A model generated the notes under the pieces. It had not been told where the DNA came from and ran no database searches. It saw nothing but the letters and a program-made list of their open reading frames with translations. From assembly GCA_029065825.1 (NCBI GenBank), contig JAIEHQ010000010.1, positions 1 through 10,760 on the forward strand: 10,760 nt of DNA, given 5' to 3'. The translations under genes were made by a program, and so were the position numbers. How positions within the stretch are numbered: position 1 is the first letter of the stretch; the number at the start of each line of letters is the position of its first letter. This DNA is from Alistipes sp. (GTDB lineage Bacteria; Bacteroidota; Bacteroidia; Bacteroidales; Rikenellaceae). Of the stretch, positions 1-5,307 are shown one piece after another.

Positions 1-1127
1 AGCTCTCCCTGGCGCGTGTCGTGGTTGATGTTCTCGAGCCGCAGGTCGACTCCCGGAGCCGCCGGGCCGGTCGAACCCCAGCGCACCTGCGAGGGGGGGG
101 CACCCGCAAGCAGGGGGGCCGTCTCCGTCAGGCCGTAGCCGATCGCGTAGGGGAAGCGGGCTTCGAGCAGGAACTTTTCGGCTCCGCCGTCGAGCTTCGC
201 GCCGCCGATTCCCAGGAAGCGGATGCGGCCGCCGAAGACCTTCATCAGCTTCCGTCCGGCGATCCGATGCAGGTAGCGGCGGACGAAGTCGATGCGGTAG
301 AGTGCGTTCCAGAACTTGTTCGAGGTAAATTTGGCCTGCACCTGATGGCGGTAGATCTTCTCGATCACGAGCGGCACGATGAGCATGACCGAGGGGCGGA
401 CGGCTGCTAGGACGGGCATCAGCACCGAGGCGGTCGGGGCGCGGTCGATGTAGATCACGCGGGCACCCATCGCGAAGGGGTAGATCATGCCGATCGAGCA
501 TTCGTAGGTGTGGGCCAGCGGCAGCACCGAAAGAAAGGTGTCTTCGGTGCTGACCGGGAAGATGGAGCCGCTCATGAGGATCTGGGCGCACAGGTTGGCG
601 TGGGAGAGCATGACCCCCTTGGGTTTCGAGGTAGTGCCCGACGTATAGACGATCGCGGCCGGATCCTCGGGGCGCGGCACGCCTGCGGAGCCTTTTCCTT
701 CGGGTGCCGGATTCGACGAGATCACGCCCAGGTTTTTGGTGCGGATCACCACGCGGAGCGGTTCGATGGAGGCTTTCGAGAGTTTGGAGTAGAGACGGTC
801 CGAGACCAGCAGCGCCTTGGCTTCCGAGTGGGAGAGGATCATCTCCAGCTCCTCGGTCGAAAAGTCCGGCAGGATCGGTACGGCGATCATCCCCGCAGAG
901 GTAATGGCCAGATAGGAGACGCTCCAGTTGGGCATGTTGCTGCTCAGCAGGGCCACCTTGTCGCCCGCCCGGAGTCCCGCGCCGGTCAGCAGCTCCTGCA
1001 CCTGCTCGATGCGGGCACCTGCCTCGGCATAGGTCAGTTCTTCTCCGTTATACATCGAAAAGGCCACCTGCGACGCGAAATTCTTCACGCTGTGGCGAAC
1101 CATTTCGTAAAGGGTATGAAAAGTCAT
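1..1127 (-). CDS. AMP-forming long-chain acyl-CoA ligase-like protein (C-terminus beyond window)
   Basis: Adenylate-forming enzyme, most likely activating a fatty acid with ATP to an acyl-AMP and then an acyl-CoA at the inner face of the membrane. I translated 375 codons from ATG at 1127 to the left edge without a stop. The ATP-binding P-loop of the ANL superfamily is clear at residues 161-171 (YTSGTTSKPKG, followed by VMLSH). The second signature, YGLTETAP, is at residues 331-338, and a WGSTGPAAPGVD stretch follows. The C-terminal lid domain lies outside the window; family members are usually about 550-600 residues. The N-terminus (MTFHTLYEMV) fits the family without a signal peptide, and the sequence before the start is A-rich with no Shine-Dalgarno site, as is usual in Bacteroidota. 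The gene diverges from queG. Substrate chain length cannot be read from the sequence; o-succinylbenzoate or another carboxylic acid is a less likely alternative. Confidence 0.88.
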   Translation of the reverse strand, partial: MTFHTLYEMVRHSVKNFASQVAFSMYNGEELTYAEAGARIEQVQELLTGAGLRAGDKVALLSSNMPNWSVSYLAITSAGMIAVPILPDFSTEELEMILSHSEAKALLVSDRLYSKLSKASIEPLRVVIRTKNLGVISSNPAPEGKGSAGVPRPEDPAAIVYTSGTTSKPKGVMLSHANLCAQILMSGSIFPVSTEDTFLSVLPLAHTYECSIGMIYPFAMGARVIYIDRAPTASVLMPVLAAVRPSVMLIVPLVIEKIYRHQVQAKFTSNKFWNALYRIDFVRRYLHRIAGRKLMKVFGGRIRFLGIGGAKLDGGAEKFLLEARFPYAIGYGLTETAPLLAGAPPSQVRWGSTGPAAPGVDLRLENINHDTRQGE

Positions 1128-1157
1128 TTTCTGGATTTTTCAAGGTAATATTCGGGA

Positions 1158-1165
1158 CAAATCTA
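1158..1165 (-). promoter_or_regulatory. Putative -7 promoter box for the acyl-CoA ligase gene
   Basis: The minus strand reads TAGATTTG, an exact match to the Bacteroidota primary-sigma -7 consensus TAnnTTTG. It lies 30 bases before the ATG at 1127, giving an expected leader of roughly 20-25 nt. I see no convincing TTTG -33 element at the right distance, so support rests on the -7 box and its position. Confidence 0.45.
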
Positions 1166-1168
1166 AGC

Positions 1169-1208
1169 ATTTTTACCGGAATTATGGTATTTTTGACCCG
1201 AATTATCG
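1169..1208. repeat. Imperfect tandem repeat in the divergent promoter region
   Basis: Two adjacent copies of about 20 bp: ATTTTTACCGGAATTATGG at 1169-1187 and ATTTTTGACCCGAATTATCG at 1189-1208. They agree at 17 of 19 aligned positions with one inserted base. The start-to-start distance is 20 bp, close to two helical turns, as for paired operator half-sites. The copies lie between and across the outward -7 boxes of the two divergent genes. They could be a regulator binding site or only a local duplication. Confidence 0.5.
1188..1195 (+). promoter_or_regulatory. Putative -7 promoter box for queG
   Basis: TATTTTTG matches the Bacteroidota consensus TAnnTTTG exactly and lies 15 bases before the chosen queG start at 1211. 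Transcription would begin near 1200, downstream of the alternative ATG at 1184, which supports the later start. No clear -33 TTTG is visible. Confidence 0.45.
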
Positions 1209-1210
1209 CT

Positions 1211-2167
1211 ATGATTCTTTCCAGTCAATTCATCAAAAGCACCGCTGCCGCGGCGGGATTCGACCTTTGCGGAATCGCCCCCTGCCGCCATCTGGACCGC
1301 AACGAAGCCTACTTCCGCGATTGGCTCGACAGGGGCTACCACTCCACGCTGAACTATCTTGCGCGCAACCTCGACAAGCGTTTCGACCCGCGCCGGCTGG
1401 TCGAGGGGGCGCAGACGGTGGTGGTCTGCGCCGTCGGATACAAGAACCCGGCGGGCGAGGGGTATCCCGCGGAGTGTCCCGTCAAGATCGCCTCCTATGC
1501 CTGCAGCCGGGATTACCACGACACGCTCCGCGCCATGCTCCGCACGCTCTATGAGGCGCTTCGCGAGCGCCATCCGCAGCTGACCGGGCGCATGCTGGTC
1601 GATACGGCTCCGCTGCTCGAAAAACAGTGGGCCGTCGAGGCCGGACTGGGGTGGATCGGGCGGCAGTCGCTGCTCGTGACCCCGCAGCTCGGCTCCTACG
1701 TCGTGCTGGGGGAGCTGGTGCTGACGCTTCCCGCCGACCGTTACGACGAGCCTTTCGAGGGGAGCCGCTGCGGCCGATGCAGCAACTGCATCGACTGCTG
1801 CCCGGCGGGTGCCATCGTCGCCCCGCGCACGATCGACACCAACCGCTGCATCTCCCGCCGCACGATCGAACGGGAGGGGGCGGACGATGCCGGCACGCTG
1901 GCGGGGTGGATCTTCGGCTGCGCCCGCTGCCAGCGCTGCTGCCCCTACAACCGTGCCGCGCCGATGCACCGTGCCGCCGGGTTCGCGCCGCTGTTCGATC
2001 CCCGGGCGATCGCGCCCGAGGAGTGGCTCGCGATGGACGAGGAGGAGTTCGCCCGCCGTTTTTCCGGTACGCCCCTCATGCGCAGCGGCCTGGCCCGCAT
2101 CCGGGAGAACGTGCGCCGCAACCTGACCTGCGCGGCGGAGGGGGCGGACGACCGCTCCGCACAATAA
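1211..2167 (+). CDS. queG: Epoxyqueuosine reductase QueG
   Basis: Cytosolic cobalamin-dependent iron-sulfur enzyme that reduces epoxyqueuosine to queuosine in the wobble position of GUN-anticodon tRNAs, the last step of queuosine synthesis. The 318-residue product has the typical order: an N-terminal domain (SSQFIKSTAAAAGFDLCGIA), the conserved DTAPLLEK at residues 131-138 with the family's catalytic Asp at 131, then a double 4Fe-4S ferredoxin-like domain. Cluster ligands are C187, C190, C193 and C197 (followed by P) and, in the second set, C213, C237, C240 and C244 in GCARCQRCCPYN. Extra cysteines precede the last ligand of each motif (C196, C243). I chose ATG 1211 over the in-frame ATG at 1184 because family members begin close to SSQFIK and because a -7 box overlaps 1184. 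The enzyme is shorter than E. coli QueG (379 residues) and lacks its C-terminal HEAT-like extension. It needs B12, so its activity is linked to the vitamin that the nrdDG leader senses. Confidence 0.95.
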   Translation: MILSSQFIKSTAAAAGFDLCGIAPCRHLDRNEAYFRDWLDRGYHSTLNYLARNLDKRFDPRRLVEGAQTVVVCAVGYKNPAGEGYPAECPVKIASYACSRDYHDTLRAMLRTLYEALRERHPQLTGRMLVDTAPLLEKQWAVEAGLGWIGRQSLLVTPQLGSYVVLGELVLTLPADRYDEPFEGSRCGRCSNCIDCCPAGAIVAPRTIDTNRCISRRTIEREGADDAGTLAGWIFGCARCQRCCPYNRAAPMHRAAGFAPLFDPRAIAPEEWLAMDEEEFARRFSGTPLMRSGLARIRENVRRNLTCAAEGADDRSAQ

Positions 2168-2249
2168 TCGGGCGTGCGGCACCGTTTCCTATTACGACGA
2201 TACCGGAAAAGAGCTGCCTATGATATAAACTTGCCTTCGATACGAAACG

Positions 2250-2300
2250 ATCCGGCTGGCGTGGCCAGGGACTTGCGCCCGTGTGTTCCGTCGGCCGGAT
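2250..2300 (+). other. Inverted-repeat element upstream of the HtrA gene
   Basis: ATCCGGC at 2250-2256 is complementary to GCCGGAT at 2294-2300, and a small CTGGC-GTG-GCCAG hairpin (2256-2268) nests inside. The 51-nt element lies in the 179-bp gap between queG and the protease gene. No U-run follows, so it is not a standard terminator. It might be a structured leader or a binding site. No other strong signal is seen in this gap, except a weak -7-like TAATTTAT at 2325-2332. Confidence 0.3.
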
Positions 2301-2346
2301 TCCGATTCTTGCGAATCAGTTGTCTAATTTATTATTATAAGGTATC

Positions 2347-3816
2347 ATGAACAAGGCATTTTTATTTCTGGGAGTCCTTGCCGCCGGTGCCGTCGCAGGC
2401 GGTGCGACGGCATGGAGTCTTTCGCGAACCGGTCTCTCCCGGGCCGAGAATCACACGATCGAATCGGCTTTCGGCCGTGCCGAAACGGACAGCCGCTTTA
2501 CCGCGTACACCCCCGAGCGTTATCCCGACCTGACCTATGCGGCGGAGCACGCCGTGCGCGCGGTGGTCAATATCGAGGTGGTGCAGGAGGTCGAACTTCC
2601 GCAGCGGCGCTACGATCCGTTCCTGGAGTTTTTCGGACTGCCGCAGGGGCGCGGCGGCTCCTCGCGTCAGGAGCGGCGGGGCGGCGGCTCGGGAGTCATC
2701 ATCTCGTCCGACGGCTATATCGTCACGAACAACCATGTCGTGGATCAGGCCACCCGCCTTCGGGTCAAGCTCAACGACGGGCGCAAGTTCGATGCGGAGG
2801 TGGTCGGCACCGATCCCGCGACGGACGTGGCGCTGCTGCGGATCGAGGCCGTGGATCTGCCGACGATTCCCTTCGGAAGCTCGGACCAGCTGCGGCTGGG
2901 CGAGTGGGTGCTGGCCATCGGGTCGCCCTACGACCTGCAATCGACCATCACGGCGGGCATCGTGAGCGCCAAGGCGCGGCAGCTGGACGTGATTCCCGGC
3001 GAGTTCCGCATCGAGTCGTTCATCCAGACCGATGCGGCCGTCAATCCCGGCAATTCGGGCGGCGCGCTGGTCAATACGCGGGGCGAGCTGGTCGGCATCA
3101 ACACCGTGATAAAGACCATGACGGGAAGTTATATCGGCTATTCGTTCGCCGTTCCGGAGACGATCGTGCGCAAGGTGGTGGTCGATCTGAAGGAGTACGG
3201 CGTGGTGCAGCGGGCGCTGCTCGGGCTGACCTACCGCCCCATCGACCAGGCGTTTCTGGACGAGATGGGCGAAGAGGCGGGGATCGACCGCATCGGCGGA
3301 GTCTATGTGGTGGGTGTCTCGGAGGAGGGCGCAGCCTCCCGGGCGGGCATCCGCAAGGGCGACGTGATCGTGTCGATCGACGGGGTGTCGATCGACGAGG
3401 CTGCCGTGCTTCAGGAGCAGATCGGCAAACACCGTCCCAACGACAAGGTGAAATTAACGATAAAAAGATCGGGAAAAACGAAACAAATCGAGGTAACCCT
3501 GCGTAATAAGGTTGGTAAACCGGAACTGCTTACCGCAGACGAGGCCGATGCGGCGGAGTCGCTGGGCGGAAAGTTCGCCGATGCGGAGCCGTCGCTGTGC
3601 CGTCGGCTGGAGATCGACGGCGGAGTCCGGGTGCGGGGGATCGAACCCGGCGGCATCCTGGCTCGGGCGCGGGTAAGAGCGGGATTCGTCATTACCCACA
3701 TCAACGACCGGAGGGTGCGCTCGCTGGGCGACCTGCGGAAGATTACGGACAAAATCCGTGCCATAGACGGGATATATCCCGACGGGCGTGCGGCGAGCTA
3801 TGTGCTGGTCGAGTAG
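2347..3816 (+). CDS. HtrA/DegQ-type periplasmic serine protease with two PDZ domains
   Basis: Envelope quality-control protease that degrades or refolds misfolded periplasmic proteins. The 489-residue product starts with MNKAF and a hydrophobic segment at about residues 4-24, a signal peptide or membrane anchor. The trypsin-like domain (about 65-285) carries the catalytic triad H130 (TNNHVV), D160 (TDVALLRI) and S237 (NPGNSGGAL), with G235 in the oxyanion hole. A Q/R/G-rich loop near residues 98-115 corresponds to the LA loop of DegP/DegQ. PDZ1 spans about 287-385, with GVYVVGVSEEGAASRAGIRKGDVIVSIDG at its core, and PDZ2 about 395-487, ending shortly before the stop. The length and two PDZ domains fit DegP/DegQ, not the single-PDZ DegS, but DegP and DegQ cannot be told apart here. 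rpoD follows 56 bp later on the same strand. Codons from about 3451 to 3520, at the end of PDZ1, are unusually A-rich for this gene. Confidence 0.94.
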   Translation: MNKAFLFLGVLAAGAVAGGATAWSLSRTGLSRAENHTIESAFGRAETDSRFTAYTPERYPDLTYAAEHAVRAVVNIEVVQEVELPQRRYDPFLEFFGLPQGRGGSSRQERRGGGSGVIISSDGYIVTNNHVVDQATRLRVKLNDGRKFDAEVVGTDPATDVALLRIEAVDLPTIPFGSSDQLRLGEWVLAIGSPYDLQSTITAGIVSAKARQLDVIPGEFRIESFIQTDAAVNPGNSGGALVNTRGELVGINTVIKTMTGSYIGYSFAVPETIVRKVVVDLKEYGVVQRALLGLTYRPIDQAFLDEMGEEAGIDRIGGVYVVGVSEEGAASRAGIRKGDVIVSIDGVSIDEAAVLQEQIGKHRPNDKVKLTIKRSGKTKQIEVTLRNKVGKPELLTADEADAAESLGGKFADAEPSLCRRLEIDGGVRVRGIEPGGILARARVRAGFVITHINDRRVRSLGDLRKITDKIRAIDGIYPDGRAASYVLVE

Positions 3817-3833
3817 CCTGGGTGCGGGCCGGG

Positions 3834-3866
3834 TTGCCGGAAAAGACTGAATAATACTTAGATTCG
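3834..3866 (+). promoter_or_regulatory. Possible rpoD promoter (-33 TTG, -7 TAGATTCG)
   Basis: TAGATTCG at 3859-3866 matches TAnnTTTG with one mismatch, and TTG at 3834-3836 sits 22 bases upstream, within the usual Bacteroidota spacing. The box ends only six bases before the rpoD ATG, which would give a very short or absent leader. Read-through from the protease gene is an alternative source of rpoD transcript. Confidence 0.35.
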
Positions 3867-3872
3867 ATTTAT

Positions 3873-4733
3873 ATGCGTCAGTTAAAAATTACCAAATCCA
3901 TTACCAATCGCGAGAGCGCGTCTTTGGACAAATACCTTCAGGAAATCGGCAAAGAGGAGCTCATCACGGTCGAAGAGGAGGTGGAACTCGCCCAGCGGAT
4001 CCGCAAAGGCGACCAGGAGGCTCTCGAGAAACTTACCAAGGCCAACCTGCGTTTCGTCGTTTCGGTAGCCAAGCAGTACCAGAACCAGGGCCTGAGTCTT
4101 CCCGACCTGATCAACGAGGGTAACCTGGGACTGATCAAGGCGGCCGAGAAGTTCGACGAGACCCGAGGCTTCAAGTTCATCTCCTATGCGGTGTGGTGGA
4201 TTCGGCAGTCGATTCTTCAGGCGCTGGCCGAGCAGTCGCGTATCGTGCGTCTGCCGCTCAACCAGGTCGGATCGCTCAACAAGATCAACAAGGCGTTCGC
4301 CCGCTTCGAACAGCAGCACGAGCGCACCCCGTCGCCCGAGGAGCTGGCCGAGGAGCTGGAGCTGCCGAAGGAGAAGGTAACGGACACGCTCCGTGTGGCG
4401 GGCCGCCACGTCTCGGTCGATGCCCCCTTCGCCGACGGCGAGGACAACAGCCTGCTCGACGTGCTGGTCAATCCCGATTCGCCCAATGCCGACCGGGGAC
4501 TGATCAGCGAGTCGCTCGCCACCGAGGTGGACCGTGCGCTGGAGACGCTGACCGACCGCGAGCGCGACATCATCAAGTATTTCTTCGGCATCGGCTGCTC
4601 GGAGATGACGCTCGAAGAGATCGGCGAGAAGTTCGATCTGACGCGCGAGCGTGTGCGCCAGATCAAGGAGAAGGCGATCCGTCGTCTGCGCCACTCCTCG
4701 CGCAGCAAGCTGCTCAAGTCCTACCTGGGGTAG
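3873..4733 (+). CDS. rpoD: RNA polymerase primary sigma factor RpoD (compact Bacteroidota type)
   Basis: Primary sigma-70-family factor that directs core RNA polymerase to housekeeping promoters. The 286-residue product begins MRQLKITKSITNRES, the characteristic start of Bacteroidota RpoD, and lacks the region 1.1 and large non-conserved domain of the E. coli protein. Region 1.2 covers about residues 14-50, and region 2 about 54-118, with the core-binding stretch LPDLINEGNLGL and the -10-recognition and melting helix RGFKFISYAVWWIRQS near 98-113. Region 3 covers about 120-200, and region 4 about 215-280. The region 4.2 helix-turn-helix runs from MTLEEIGEKF to RERVRQIKEKAIRRLR (245-273), and the protein ends in the family's usual RSKLLKSYLG. 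The protein recognises the TTTG/TAnnTTTG promoters proposed elsewhere in this window. The gene ends 21 bp before a strong terminator hairpin. Confidence 0.97.
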   Translation: MRQLKITKSITNRESASLDKYLQEIGKEELITVEEEVELAQRIRKGDQEALEKLTKANLRFVVSVAKQYQNQGLSLPDLINEGNLGLIKAAEKFDETRGFKFISYAVWWIRQSILQALAEQSRIVRLPLNQVGSLNKINKAFARFEQQHERTPSPEELAEELELPKEKVTDTLRVAGRHVSVDAPFADGEDNSLLDVLVNPDSPNADRGLISESLATEVDRALETLTDRERDIIKYFFGIGCSEMTLEEIGEKFDLTRERVRQIKEKAIRRLRHSSRSKLLKSYLG

Positions 4734-4754
4734 CGGACTCCGCGACATACCAGA

Positions 4755-4784
4755 AAAAGGCCCGGATGCGTATCCGGGCCTTTT
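4755..4784. terminator. Bidirectional rho-independent terminator between rpoD and nrdG
   Basis: A 13-bp perfect stem (AAAAGGCCCGGAT at 4755-4767 with ATCCGGGCCTTTT at 4772-4784) closes a 4-nt loop. On the plus strand CTTTTT follows directly, and on the minus strand the A-run before the stem becomes a T-run. The element sits in the 88-bp gap between two convergent genes, so it can end both rpoD and nrdDG transcripts. Confidence 0.9.
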
Positions 4785-4821
4785 CTTTTTCATTCGAGTA
4801 CGGGGCTTTCCCGCGCCTCGC

Positions 4822-5307
4822 CTACAGTGCCACCGGTCCCCGTTGGCGGAAGTCGGCCGTGCGGTCGGTCATCTCTCCGTCCGCACCGATCCGGTAAAAC
4901 CGCTGGTTCGTTCGGGGCGAGTCGAGTCCTCCGAGACGCTCGACGTAGGGGCCCAGCTTGATGTAGTCGAACTGCCGCCGATCGACTTCCGGGGGCAGCT
5001 CTTCCCGCCCCGAGTACCAGCCTGTCTTCAGGGCACCGCGCGAGCGTGTCCGCACGCAGCCGCTCAGCCGGGCGACCTCCTGCGGGTCGGCATCCCCGCC
5101 CATGAAGCAGACGCAGGTTATCGACCCTCCGTAGCGGGTCAGCACTCCTTCGAGCAGCTCCTCGTCGAGCGGCTCGCCGACCGCCTCGCGCAGGTGGGGG
5201 CTGTGGCATCCGGGGCAGCGGTTCGGGCATTCCGAGAGGTTCAGGGCGAGGGTCGTTTCGCCGGGAACCTCGCGGAAGACCACGTCAAAGCTCGCCAGGC
5301 GCAGCAT
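4822..5307 (-). CDS. nrdG: Anaerobic ribonucleotide reductase activating protein NrdG
   Basis: Radical-SAM activase that uses a 4Fe-4S cluster and S-adenosylmethionine to install the glycyl radical on NrdD. The 161-residue product has the NrdG form of the cluster motif, C27-x3-C31-x2-C34 (CPNRCPGCHSP), near its N-terminus. An SAM-binding GGD follows at residues 70-72 (FMGGDADP), and the family-typical DYIKLGPYVERLGGLDSP lies at 114-131 with NQRFYRI after it. The length of about 155-160 residues is normal. The ATG at 5307 lies inside the end of nrdD (23-bp overlap), so translation is probably coupled. An AGGAGG at 5323-5328 on the minus strand lies 15 nt before the start, rather far for a ribosome-binding site and possibly chance. 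The operon ends at the terminator at 4755-4784. Confidence 0.95.
   Translation of the reverse strand: MLRLASFDVVFREVPGETTLALNLSECPNRCPGCHSPHLREAVGEPLDEELLEGVLTRYGGSITCVCFMGGDADPQEVARLSGCVRTRSRGALKTGWYSGREELPPEVDRRQFDYIKLGPYVERLGGLDSPRTNQRFYRIGADGEMTDRTADFRQRGPVAL

Noticed and set aside
510..1148. Open frame on the plus strand opposite the acyl-CoA ligase
   Set aside because: It is antisense to a gene with clear ANL motifs, has no recognisable domain and has a composition typical of GC-rich shadow frames.
2362..3432. 356-residue minus-strand frame within the protease gene
   Set aside because: It is antisense to a protease with an intact catalytic triad, and its own sequence is low in recognisable content.
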